Shown: piece by piece, positions 10,683 to 22,648 of the stretch
Layout of the letters: every line of letters begins with the position of its first letter
How positions within the stretch are numbered: position 1 is the stretch's first letter
Origin: Cylindrodendrum hubeiense
Lineage: Eukaryota; Ascomycota; Sordariomycetes; Hypocreales; Nectriaceae
Length of the DNA stretch: 23,064 nt
Assembly (NCBI GenBank): GCA_014621425.1
Contig: JAANBB010000554.1
Location: 1 to 23,064, forward strand
Reading direction: 5' to 3'
Position numbers and translations under genes: made by a program
Notes under the pieces: model-generated
What the model was told of the DNA's origin: nothing
The model's input: only the letters and a program-made list of their open reading frames with translations
The model's database searches: none

Positions 10683-10984
10683 ACAGCTGGCAGTTGGGTG
10701 TGAGCGGTACCGGTCCAGCTCACGGACAAGCAAGCAAGCACGGCGAGACGAGGCGAGACGAAGCGAAGAGCAGGGGATTGCCGTCGGACGGGACGCTCCG
10801 TGTCTGGAGTGTGTCCGTCATTGTTTCGCCGCCGTGGTGCTTGGCTCCTTGGCCTTGACAGTGGCATCCTCCGCCTTGTTACCGCCTGCAGCCGCCGTGG
10901 TCCCGTTTTGACCCAAGCAAACCCACTCAAGCCCCCCATTCGTTCATCGCATGCGTCCACGGTCCAGCGTCCCATCGTCCCAGC

Positions 10985-11033
10985 GGCCATCGACCATCGA
11001 CCATCGTCCATCGTCTGTCCCGCATCCCGCATT
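10985..11033. repeat. Second heptanucleotide block, about 7 units (RNCCATC-like)
   Basis: Seven units in strict 7-bp register: GGCCATC, GACCATC, GACCATC, GTCCATC, GTCTGTC, CCGCATC, CCGCATT. The block lies 302 bp after the larger array and shares the CATC half of its unit. Weaker 7-bp spacing of GTCCA words can be traced upstream to about 10955. Confidence 0.8.
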
Positions 11034-11360
11034 CCCTCAAATCTCACATTCCACCTTGCATCTCTTCTCCCTCCGTCTTCCCTTGGTCTTTCTTTCTCCT
11101 TTGGCATCCCGTCCACCGGCTGTCGCTTTTGTTGCGTCTTGCGCGCGCGCAGCCCGCCTCAACAACAGGAGAGGAAGCAAAACATTGCACTTCTTCCCCC
11201 ACTCTTCTTTCCCTCCCTCACTCGTCTTGCCCCCGCCGCTGTCGCCCACTGGCCCGCCTACCCGTCAGTTCTCTCCATCACCACCTCACCAAAAAAACCC
11301 AGCGCGTCTTTCACTTAGGAGTGTCGGTCGCCAGCGCGAGCTGCGCCATGTAGAGACACA

Positions 11361-11380
11361 ATGAGCTTCCTCAAGACAAG
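11361..11380 (+). CDS. Candidate short first exon of the SR-protein kinase (MSFLKT..)
   Basis: ATG 11361 encodes MSFLKT and two bases of the next codon, followed by GTGGCC, a weak donor. The next acceptor, CTCCACAG ending at 11797, has a CTAAC branch site at 11775-11779, and joining them keeps frame (AG|A, Arg) and adds 13 residues before the ATG at 11817. The ATG has A at -3. A start-stop pair, ATGTAG, lies just upstream at 11348-11353. This exon competes with the 9432 exon as the first exon; if neither is used in coding, translation starts at 11817. Confidence 0.4.
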
Positions 11381-11684
11381 GTGGCCCTCTCCCCCCTCTC
11401 CCTGCCCAGTCCCTCTGGTCTCCCTCCCCCGCCCCCCACGCGGCGGTGTCTATCAATGTGCCACCACCATTTGTTGTTGATCTGCTGCACCTTGTTTGCC
11501 GCTCAGCAGCAGCAGCAAAAGAAAGAAGCAGCAGAATCAACATTGGATGGTTGCTTCCCCGCCATTTCCACCACCCAACCCCAATCCGGTCAAGCCCCCC
11601 ACTACCGCGGTCTCTTCCACAAGAGACTCAGGACACACGTTCGCGATGGTTTCATCCCATTGAAGCATCGCTCAGCCGCAGTAG

Positions 11685-13613
<1,929 letters not shown>

Positions 13614-14469
13614 ACGGTGGTAGGTGGTTGATGAAGTCGCGGACAGAGACGAGCGAGACACCAAGGGCATCAAGAAGCACACACCGTGGGTCTCTCTTGG
13701 AGCGCCGGCGCAGCTTGTTTGAATCTCGGTATCTTGATCGTTTTGGGAGATACCTCATGATCTGGTTTCGTGTCTGAAGCGAAGAACAGGGCTGTCTGTC
13801 ATGTCACCTCATGGTTGTTTTTTCTGCTGTCTTGTTCAAGACCACTTGTCACATTCTTGAATTTTACGGGCAGATACAAAGCCAGACATGCTACCTGATT
13901 CTTATATATTGATGGGGAACTTCTTTTCTACTACCAGCAAATGGCAGATACAGGAGAGACAGGGGATGAGCATACTCCGAGGAACGGGTCCTATTCTCGG
14001 AGATGGCGGAGTGGGGATGTGGGAAATCATAGGGATATTGATTTTAGGATGGGATAGGACGCGAGGGCAGAAGCAAAGCTATAGATAGACTATGCGGGCA
14101 TGATTCTTTTTTGACACCGTTTTGATGACTCAATTTTTGATTCCATGGACACGCACGATATACATACATGAGTCAGATGGGATGAGGAGGATGCATGTGA
14201 CGTAGGGCGGGATTGGAGATGGTGTTGCTGGTGCTAGGAAGAGAAACCGTGCACATTTGGATCCAGTTGAACTGAAAAGCAGGGGAGGCATGACTAGACG
14301 GTGGCCGTTGCATCGATTTCTCTCCTGGGCTCCGTTGTTAATGGCAGGTCCATGCGAGGCCAGCTAAGAGAATTATAGACGTAAAGAGATTCAAGATAAA
14401 CATTCGACGCCAAAAGGTATCCGTACATATTACTAATGTCTGATGTTTTTCATTGCATTCCACTCGAGC
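13614..14469. other. Convergent 3' flanks of the kinase and lunapark genes
   Basis: These 856 bp lie between two stop codons that face each other and should hold both 3' UTRs and polyadenylation regions. T-rich and AT-rich patches occur near 13815-13870 and 14100-14140. I see no open frame with family character and no RNA gene. Confidence 0.6.
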
Positions 14470-15738
14470 TTATTTCTTGCCCTTGCCCCGGCGCTTCCTC
14501 ACTGCTGCCGCGGGTCCATCATTTACCTCTTGCTGTATCTCCTCAAAGATGTGCTCCTTGCCTACATCTACGACGTCATCACTCGAGGTATTCTCCGCAT
14601 CCTCATCGGTGTTATCCTCCTGCTTCACTGCGGCGTTCTCTGCCGCCTGACCAAGCACCTCGTTTACGATGCGCTTGCCCTCATCGAGCTCGCCGTTGAG
14701 AGCACCGCACGACATGCACTTCCATGGTCCCAGGTCGGATAGAGTCTTGGTACCAGGGGGTGCCTGGCCGTTGACGAGGCGGCAAGAGTGGCAGATGAGA
14801 ACGATGCGGTTCTTGAGGGCCGTCTCATCTTCACCGAGGAGCACGTCGAAGATGCGGTCATACCAGTGCGGCTCCGAGGGGGTTGTGTTATACTGAGCGA
14901 AACCCACAGGTGGGGGAGGGGCCTGGCCACCGGGGAAGGCGGAGGGCGCAAACTCGGCATTGGGGGCGAACTCGGCGCCGGGCTCCATCGGATTCGGGGC
15001 CGGCCCGGCGGGACTGTCTCGTCGCTGGATGTTGGCTGTAGCAGGGGGTGGCATCCGGGTTCTGTTCTGGGGTCCTGGCGTCGTGTTGCCCTTCTTGACC
15101 TTCTGCGAGATGTCGTCGCCTTCGCCGTCACCAGTGCCCTTCTTCTTGCCCTTAGGCTGGCCCTCCTGCCCGCCATATTTCTCGATCAGCTCCAAGGTGG
15201 AGTCGTATTTGGTAGCATCCTTGAGCTTCTGGATCGTCTTTTCGCGTTCCTGCTGATACTCCTTAAGGCGAGCAATCAGGCTCTCGATGCGGAAGGTGTA
15301 GAAGGCGGCTAGACTCGTCCGGGTTACGTAGATGCTGCGAATGGCGAACAGGTGTGTTGGTCAGTGAACCCTAGGTTGGGAATACGGGACAGGCAGAAGG
15401 GTAGCATACAGGACAGGGCCTCCGACCAAGCCGGTCCACTCATAGGCACCGAGATTCTGGTATCCGACAACAAGGAGCAGGACGATAGTGTAGACGAGGT
15501 AGGCGAAGGATAGGTAGAGAGTCCATAGCACGCGGGCGCGGCGGGAGCTGGAGCGGACACGATCGAGGCGAGCTTGGGTGTCTGTAATTTTGGTTGAGAG
15601 AGTTGAGAGCGTCTTTTCGAACGAGGCGGTTGACGAGTCGTCGCCCTAAAAGAGAGGGAGCTCTGTTAGGCAAGTATTCTTTGAGGCTGGTTGGTTTTGT
15701 GTAAGAGAGCGACGAACCTTCCAAGGCCAGATGGCCAT
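14470..15738 (-). CDS. LNP1: Lunapark, endoplasmic reticulum junction formation protein
   Basis: Exons 15738..15718, 15645..15410 and 15334..14470 give 373 residues; introns are 72 bp (donor GTTCGT) and 75 bp (donor GTATGC), phases 0 and 2. Exon 1 is only seven codons, MAIWPWK, a typical fungal lunapark start. Then come a helical segment (8-45), two membrane helices (about 46-67 and 78-97) and a charged coiled-coil stretch (98-140). A Pro/Gly/Asn-rich linker follows, and then the lunapark zinc ribbon: Cys267, Cys270, Cys292 and Cys295 (CHSC..CMSC, C-X2-C-X21-C-X2-C). The tail is acidic and ends in a basic RKRRGKGKK patch. Lunapark sits at three-way ER junctions and stabilises the tubular network, opposing the atlastin/Sey1 fusion GTPase; both ends face the cytosol. 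The gene is divergent from the golgin gene across about 940 bp. Confidence 0.95.
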
Positions 15739-16000
15739 TTTAGAGTCAAAAGCGCAAGGCGCGGGGTGACGTCGTGTGCTGTGCGGGCGTGTTGGGAAAA
15801 GCGAAGCTCTTGCAGATTGTGTGACGAGTAGCTCTAGAGCATGAGGAAAGAAACGACAAGTCGGAACTCGGGACGAAAGGAACAAAGGAACGAAGGAGAG
15901 AAGTGCCGCAAGGTAAAGAAAAGGAAGATGAAGAAGAAGCGCACTGCCTGATGTAGGCGTTGTAAGGGACCTGAATGAGCGTGGCCTTGTTGCTGGCGGT

Positions 16001-16030
16001 GAAGTGAAATGAAGTGAAGTGAGGTGATGT
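16001..16030. repeat. Pentamer repeat (GAAGT-like, six units)
   Basis: Six units in strict 5-bp register: GAAGT, GAAAT, GAAGT, GAAGT, GAGGT, GATGT. On the lunapark strand this reads as ACTTC repeats about 260-290 nt before its ATG, so it lies in that gene's promoter or leader. Confidence 0.8.
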
Positions 16031-16359
16031 GTTGAAGTGCGAAGGTGCAGGTGTGCGTGGTGGACGTGGATATACGTAGCTACTTTAGTGACCTCATTCA
16101 GGAAAGACACATGCGCATGCAGGCACCTCCCTCCCCTCTGGCCTGAACGAGACGCGGCGGACAGGGAAGGAGGTACTTTGTGCGCTGAGCCCGCCCATTT
16201 TCCACTGTGAACGCGTCAAGCCACACCTGGTGAGGCTGATCGGCCCCCTCCCCTATCATCAACTGTAACAGCCACTGTAAGCACTGGCCACAGGGGACGG
16301 GATCCTTCCAACGATCCTCCTAGCACAGCCGGCGGCGGGCTGCACGCTACACTGGTGAC

Positions 16360-16374
16360 TACCTAGGTACCTAC
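16360..16374. promoter_or_regulatory. TACCTAGGTA palindrome
   Basis: TACCTAGGTA (16360-16369) is a perfect 10-bp palindrome and runs into a second overlapping one, GGTACC (16366-16371). It sits 308-322 bp before the golgin start. A related TACCTAGG is at 21665-21672. The binding factor, if any, is unknown to me. Confidence 0.35.
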
Positions 16375-16681
16375 CGAGCTGCTCTCGGGAATTATTACCT
16401 GGTAGTACGTGTACGTATCCAATCCGTCTTCAACGAAACGAATCCGTCTCCTTTCCCGTTTGCTTCTACTTAATCCAAACATCTTCGCCACGAGCGCCAT
16501 GCGGGTGCTCTTCTGAGTTGTTTCCATTCATTGCAACCCTCGATTCTGTTCTTGCTGCTTTCCTTTCTTTCATTTGCGCTGCATGCGCCCACCTTCGTCT
16601 GCCCATCCCCGAGGACGACGAGACACTTCGGTTGCTACGTAAGCTTCACCACGCTGCGACCTACCGAGGAAAGCTGCCACA

Positions 16682-19600
16682 ATGTTGCAAGTAAGTCTAT
16701 ATCCGCCCGGGCCCTTTCCCTCGGTAGTCACGAACCAGCAACTAATGCGACTTGTTCTCCCCGTCTACAGCGATTCCGAGGCGTCATCGACCGCACCATC
16801 GCCGAGGAGCAGGCCCGTCAGAAGCCCGAATCCTCCCCACCATCCCGATCCGCCTCAACATCGTCGCGTAAGGGCGAGGCCTCCCCTGCCAAGCGGTCAC
16901 GGTCTAAGAAGCAGCCCGCCGACATTGGCGATGCTGCGCCGAATCCCGATCCCGCTGTCTTCGAGGCCGCCTTCGTCATCGACGACAGCGACGAGCCTAG
17001 CCGATCTGGCACCCCGAAGCCCCCCTTCGACAAGGACGCACCCGACGAGAAGTCTGCTACCCAATCCAATGGCTCGGACGACAAGAATTCAGAGGCTCAG
17101 CCTACCAAGGAAGGCAATGTCAACGATACGACGCATGATGCCCCTGCAGATGCTTCCGGGGCCGCCTCTAAGAAGCCCGAAGCTGGTGCTGCTACGCCTG
17201 CTGCCGAACTAACCCCCGATATTAGACAGAGGCTCCGCAAGCTGGACAAGCTCGAGGCTACGTATCCAGGTAAGCAACCCCGCCGAATATATTCTACAGC
17301 GCAGAGGCTGATGATTATTGTTTAGAGCTCCTGCGATCCTACCGAGTCGCCCATCGGCGTGCCACAGCTATCGAACCCTTCGAAAAGGCCCTCCGCGAGA
17401 ACACACCCCTGACCTCCATCGCCGACCCCGACTCCTTGATCGAGTACCTGAACCAGCTGAACCAGCGCGGCGACATGGTCATGCAGGAGCTCAAGAGAGT
17501 TACCACGGAAAAGGACGAGCTCCAGAAGAAACATGACAAGGTTGAGGAGAAGGCCAAGAAGCTGGAGGAGGAACTCGAAGTCGCCAAAGCTGGTAAGACG
17601 GACGACACCCAAAAGGCCGAGGATCCCCACGACGATAAGACTGAAGATGTCACCGAGAAGGTCAAATCCCCTGTGGCCTCAGTCATAGGCATGTTCTCAC
17701 CGAAGCATAAGGCCCAAAAGCCCATCACCGAAACCGCCATAGACAAGGTGGACAGCGGGGATCTTTTCTCCTACGAGGATGAGGTGCCCCAGCTCCAGGC
17801 TGAGGTGGCCTCCAAGTCGGAGGAGATTGACAAGCTCAAGACTGAAGTCCAGGCCCTGCAAAAGGAGTTGTCGACCGTCAAGGAGAATAGCGCCGGTCTA
17901 GTTGAGAACCTTGAGAATAACACCCGCGAGCTCAGCGAATCCCGCGACTCCTCAGCTACCCAGGAGTCTCTGCAAACTCAACTTGATGCCCGGAATAAGG
18001 AGATTGCTGCCCTGAACAAACGGTTGGGCGAGGCACGGACCCAACTTAAGCAACTCGAGGACGACAAAGATGAGCAAGAGTCCAAGGTTCAGGAGGTCGA
18101 GGCTTCGTTGGCCACTTCAGACAAGCGGGCCAGCCAGCTGGATGCTGAGCTAGTAAAGGCCTCGAACGCAAAGATCATCTCGAAGAAACTTATCGACGAT
18201 CTCAACGCTCAGATTGAGGTCCTCAAGAAGGACAAGACCGAGAGCCAGACAAAACTCAACGAACTAACCAAGAAGTTGGAGTCTCAGCCCACTCCCGCAG
18301 CAGCTTCTACACTTGCTTCCCAGCCCACAGCTGCCGCGTCGGCCCCGTCCCCGGCCCCGGCTTCTGCTGGATCGAAGAAGAAGAATAAAAAGAAGAAGGG
18401 CAAGGGAGGTGCCGGCGGAGCCTCGGCTCCAGCTCCGGAGGAGCCGGTCGTCCAGACACCCGAGCCGGCACCAGAGGTCCTTGTCGAGGCACCTGGGACC
18501 GCTGTACTTGAGGCTGAGATTTCCAAGCTCAAGGAGGAGGTAGCTGAGAAGGATGGTCAAATCGAGCGTCTAGCTAAGAGGCGCAAGACAGAGGAGGACC
18601 TACGGGAGGAAATTGAGTCGCTGCAAGAGAACCTAATCGCAGTTGGTCAAGACCACGTTGAGGCTAAGGAGAAGATCAAGGCCCTTGAGGCTGAGAAGGT
18701 GGATCTCAAGTCGCAGATCGCTGATCTCGAGAAGAAGATGACGTCGTCGGCTTCGGACGCCAAGGCTAGCTCGAAGCTGCAGACCGAGATGGGTGCCATT
18801 CAGCGCGAGTACGAGGATCTCAAGGACAAGACGGCCACGCTGCAAGCCGACCTCGGCGCCGCGCAGCAGTTGGCGCAGAACCGATATAAGGATCTTACAG
18901 ACCTCCGCGAGGTGCTGCAGAAAGCGCAGCCAGAGTTGAGGAACCTTCGCCAGGAGTCAGCCACGCTCAAGACGACCAAGGAGGAGCTAGCGGCCAAGGC
19001 CAAGGAGCTCAAGGATATGGAGAAACGGGAGAAGGACCTCAAGCGGGATCTCTCCCGTGCCCAGCAGATCTCGTCGGACCGCGACACGGAGGTCAAGGGC
19101 CTACAGGAGCGGCTGACGACTGAGACGAACACCAAGCTCCGTCTCGAGGATGCTCAGCGCGTATCTGCGCGCGACTTCCGCCGAGCCGAGGCCGACAAGG
19201 TTGAGCTGAGCGCGAAGGCAGAGAAGGCAGAGCGAGAACTCGTGGCGGTGCAGGAGGAATTGACAAAACTCCGACCGCGGGTCAAAGAGCTCGAGGAGCA
19301 ATTGCACAAGCTAAAGCGCGAGAAGACGGCGGTGCAGGAGGAGGTCGACTTCAAGGGGCAGCAGTACACCAATGCGCAGGGTCTCCTGAGCAGCATGCGC
19401 GACCAGACAGCCGAGATGTCGGTGCAGCTCAAGGAGTCCAAGTCGCAAGCGGAATCCCTCGAGGAGGAGCTGGCTGAGGTGCAGCGGTTGCTGCAAGAGC
19501 GCACACGCGAGGGCGAGACGATGCGACGCCTGCTAGCTGACGTAGACGAGCGCGCGGATAACAAGGTGCGAGACATGCGGGCGCGAATGGAGGCGGCCAC

Positions 19601-20326
19601 CGAGGAGCGTGACCGCATCGAGGATGAATCGAGCACGCTGGCGCGACGCAAGGCGCGCGAGACTGAGGACCTGAAGCAGAAGGTGCGTGAGTTGGAGCGT
19701 GAGATCAAGACGTTGGGCAATGAGCGCGACGAGTTGGAGCAGCGCGAAAAGGAGTGGCGGCGCCGACGCGAAGAGCTCGAGTCGGTCGAGGAGAAGGCGG
19801 AAGCAGAGACGGCCGAGATGCGCACAACAGTGTCACAGCTGCGCACAGCACTCGACGCGTCGGAGAATCAGGTCCGTGATGTCGAGAAGCAGCGCGCCGA
19901 GCTGCGGCGCATGCTGGATGAGGCTCGCGTGCGCTACGAGAAGCTGTCCAAGGACCTCAAGGCGGCGCAGACCAAGCTCGTGGCCAGCTCCGGCCGGAGT
20001 TCCTTCGACTCGGTCCGCAGCGGGGCCAACGGATCCCCGCCCGGTGGCAGCGGCGGAAGCAGTGGAAGCGGCGCCCCGGAGACGGTCTACCTCAAGACGA
20101 TCCTGCTGCAGTTCCTGGAGCAGAAGGACAGCAAGCTACGCGCGCAGCTGGTCCCGGTGCTCGGGAAGTTGCTGCGATTCGACAAGTAAGTCGCCCCTTA
20201 TTTTCCTGTCCGCCTTAGACGGGGCTACCCAACCCCTGGTTGTGAGAAACAGCACATACTGACTTGTTATACAGAGCCGACGAGAAAAAGTGGGCGAACG
20301 CGGTGCAGCACATCGACGTGAGATAG
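16682..20326 (+). CDS. IMH1: GRIP-domain golgin (Imh1-like), Golgi vesicle tether
   Basis: Exons 16682..16690, 16771..17269, 17326..20185 and 20275..20326 give 1139 residues; introns are 80, 56 and 89 bp with donors GTAAGT, GTAAGC and GTAAGT, in phases 0, 1 and 2. Exon 1 is just MLQ, joining RFRGVIDRTIAEEQARQ. Residues 20-150 are Ser/Pro/Asp-rich. From about 205 to the C-terminus the protein is nearly all heptad coiled coil, broken by a Pro/Ala hinge with a Lys-rich patch (SKKKNKKKKGKGG) at about 491-561. A Gly/Ser linker precedes the GRIP domain (about 1088-1133), which has the invariant Tyr1091 (VYLKTILLQFLE) and DSKLRAQLVPVLGKLLRFDK. The last intron splits this domain. Known role: GRIP domains bind the Arl1 GTPase at the trans-Golgi, and the long rod captures endosome-derived vesicles. 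The GRIP domain favours Imh1 over Rud3, which has a GRAB domain. Confidence 0.93.
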
Positions 20327-22648
20327 CGATGAGCAAGGTGACGATTTTGGATAGCCAGCCAGCCAGCCAGCCAGCCGATGGATGCATCCCCTGGGTCATC
20401 AGTGGGTACGGCATGGCATGTGCAGACAGTGTAGCATTACTGTGATATAGCAAGGGATCGAAGAAAAGCCTCGGCATCCGTTCTGTCGAGGACGACTGAA
20501 TGTGGCGATAGACGGGAGGTTTGGGAACGGAATGGTGGGACAGCAATAGTTTCAACGCCCATATGTTACACATATAATTGTCTTTATGCTACTGAAGACA
20601 CTCGCAACAAGACGATGCTTGAAGGGCCCCAACCCTGTGGCATCCAACGTGTGCCATGTAAATGCAGCCCCGTCCAACACAACAACACCAAAGAGGGCAT
20701 TGACACCCGCCATCGCAGACTCATCCCAGACTCACCATTCACACCCCCACTAGAAGCCCACATGTATGTCACACGTCAACCCGAACAGCCCCTACAGTTT
20801 CACACGCCATCAACTGACGCCGACATCCCCCTTTCCAGTCCAATTGACATCGTCCAGCCGTCAGACAATCCATTCCAGTAGCCCCAGTCCGTCCCGTCCG
20901 CCGCGCTCAAGCCACACTCCCACACTCCCACAAAAACCCAAGCCACAACGCGCCCGGTCCCTCGGTATAGCCAAGGTCAAGACCAGCTTGGAAAACAAAC
21001 GGCGTCTCCACCGCACCCGCTTCCTCCTTCCCTCCCGTCTGCTTCCAGTGCCCCGTTTCATTCTCCACTGTATCTAAACCCCGTCCGTCGAGCCTCTCAC
21101 CGAAGAGCCCATACCCTTGTCCCATCTGCTTCACCTCTCCCACACTCCCCGTTCGCTCCCGCAATGTACCCGTCCGCCAACCTCTCACCCAACAGGTACA
21201 TCTCGCACCAATCCTTCGTCCACTTGTTCTAGAAAAAAACGCTACATTAGCTTCAACCTCCGCCAGCATATCCCTCCCCATCTTGGTGCTGATTGATAAC
21301 CCCCCCCCCTTGCCTGGTCTGCTGCATCGCTCCCGCATCCTGCGAGCGGCAACGCCCGCCGTCAGCATCCTGGGTCCCGGGTCTCGAGGCACGCTTAACC
21401 TCTAGAGGCAGCAAGTCACTTCGTAGGGCTGAATTGGCAATGTGGTGATGCATCATGGTCCTGCGCATCTCAACTCGACTCTATTCATCGACCGCGAACT
21501 GCTGGCGCGAGTTCTTTATCCACCCGAGACCGCTCGGCAATGTTCGGTAACTCGACGGTCCAACGGACGTCCACAATCACAATCACACCCACCTTCATGT
21601 TCACGTGTAGAGTAGCTGGCAATTGATTTCTCGACTTCAAAATATATCCATTTCGTCACCAGTCTACCTAGGAAATGGCCCTTCAATGCGTGGCTGTCAC
21701 CCTCGGGCCAGCGGGTTGTGCCACCGGCCCTCCCGTGACCCCTGGCAAAGCGGGCCCTTTGCCCACGCATTGCCGATTCATCTACAGACGACTTGAACAA
21801 GGCCAAATCAGGTCTTGGTCCTCCTTCATGGAGAGACCGTCAACGACTCCCGCGGTCAAATGCTGACGCTTCATCAACCCCTTGCCCAATCCGGGGGGAC
21901 AAACGACGGCTCAATCCCTCTCCGCTGATAAACCCAGCGAGGGTGCCGTGACTATAAACAAAACGCCATACATGCATGCACCATCCTGCCTGCCCATATC
22001 CTCGAGTCCAGAAAACACTCTCGTCCAAGACATGATTCCGAGGTAGGGAGTAAACTGTAAAGGGGGGGAAAGAAAAAGAAAAAGGTGGAGTGGTGTGACG
22101 TGATCGCATAGGGGGTCAAGTGTATATCGCACTCCGGGTATCATGGTAAGAATTCCCTTATGCTCTGTGTATCGTTCAAGAACTGTGCCGTGATGCCAAG
22201 TAGTGCCCGTGATGTCATGCAAAAGCAGGGAAATAAATGTGAAAAAAAGGGGAGAACCGGGAACAGAAAGTAGTCAAGACCGTAGACCGTAAGACCGCTA
22301 ACCATGACCATGACCGTTAAATAAATAAATAAAAGGGGTGAAAACATAGGAAAAGCCCAACAAAGGGAGGCCAAATTGCTCGAGCCATTCTTGTGTCTCC
22401 GATGAAGGAGAAAACAAGCAACAGAAGTGAGACGTCGTATAACAAATCGCTGATGCAACGTGGTTCCCCGTATTCATAAAGGAGAATTAAAAAGTCGTGA
22501 GTAGAGATGCATCCCATCAGGAGTTCAGGTGGGTTGATGAGGAGTGAGGATATGTGTGAGGGTGTGCCGTATCAGAAGACGTGAAGCATATCCAGTGCTT
22601 CATCGTTTAAAGATTGGGTGATGGAGAAGGCGGGAGTGAGTGTCGCCC
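20327..22648. other. Gene-poor stretch between the golgin and the SWIRM gene
   Basis: About 2.3 kb lies between two genes with facing stop codons. The left part is the golgin 3' flank with an AGCC tetramer run at 20353-20376. The right part, from roughly 22000, is T-rich on the minus strand and fits the SWIRM gene's 3' UTR. The middle has a run of ten C at 21300-21309 and a possible broken minus-strand coding stretch at about 20878-21240. An inverted repeat (GGCAAAG and CTTTGCC) lies at 21744-21763. Nothing else can be supported. Confidence 0.5.
20353..20376. repeat. Microsatellite (AGCC)6
   Basis: Six perfect copies of AGCC in the 3' flank of the golgin gene, starting 27 bp after its stop codon. 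Confidence 0.95.

Larger units (their letters stand above)
9599..11360. other. Low-complexity gene-free stretch, possibly a long intron and kinase promoter
   Basis: No coding exon can be supported here. The sequence is rich in short repeats: GAGCATGG/GGGCATGG-like words near 9900-9932, GGT triplets near 10385-10412, a heptamer array at 10564-10682 and a second heptamer block at 10985-11033. From about 11040 to 11300 the plus strand is pyrimidine-rich (TCTCTTCTCCCTCCGTC), as expected around a transcription start for the kinase gene. Confidence 0.55.
15739..16681. promoter_or_regulatory. Shared divergent promoter region between lunapark and the GRIP golgin
   Basis: About 940 bp separate the two start codons. 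The golgin side has a pyrimidine-rich leader (TTGCTGCTTTCCTTTCTTTC near 16550-16570) with two short upstream open frames. A TACCTAGGTA palindrome at 16360-16369 overlaps GGTACC. The lunapark side contains a run of six related pentamers at 16001-16030. No TATA box is obvious for either gene. Confidence 0.55.

Noticed and set aside
10077..10733. 218-codon minus-strand open frame with repeated MPDARC/MPDVGC units
   Set aside because: It is produced by the heptamer array, whose unit lacks stop codons, so all frames over it look repetitive and open. The rest is low complexity with no family pattern.
16531..17325. 264-codon frame starting before the golgin ATG with a signal-peptide-like N-terminus
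   Set aside because: It starts with TTG and reads through intron 1, which has a clear GTAAGT donor and CTACAG acceptor. The ATG at 16682 gives the conserved MLQRFRGVIDRTIAEEQ start.
21675..21866. 63-codon ATG frame on the plus strand
   Set aside because: Short, no family pattern, no splice or leader support, and it spans an inverted repeat in a gene-poor stretch.
22141..22458. 105-codon hydrophobic minus-strand frame
   Set aside because: It starts with TTG and is a T-rich translation of the probable SWIRM 3' UTR; T-rich DNA gives Phe/Leu-rich peptides by chance.
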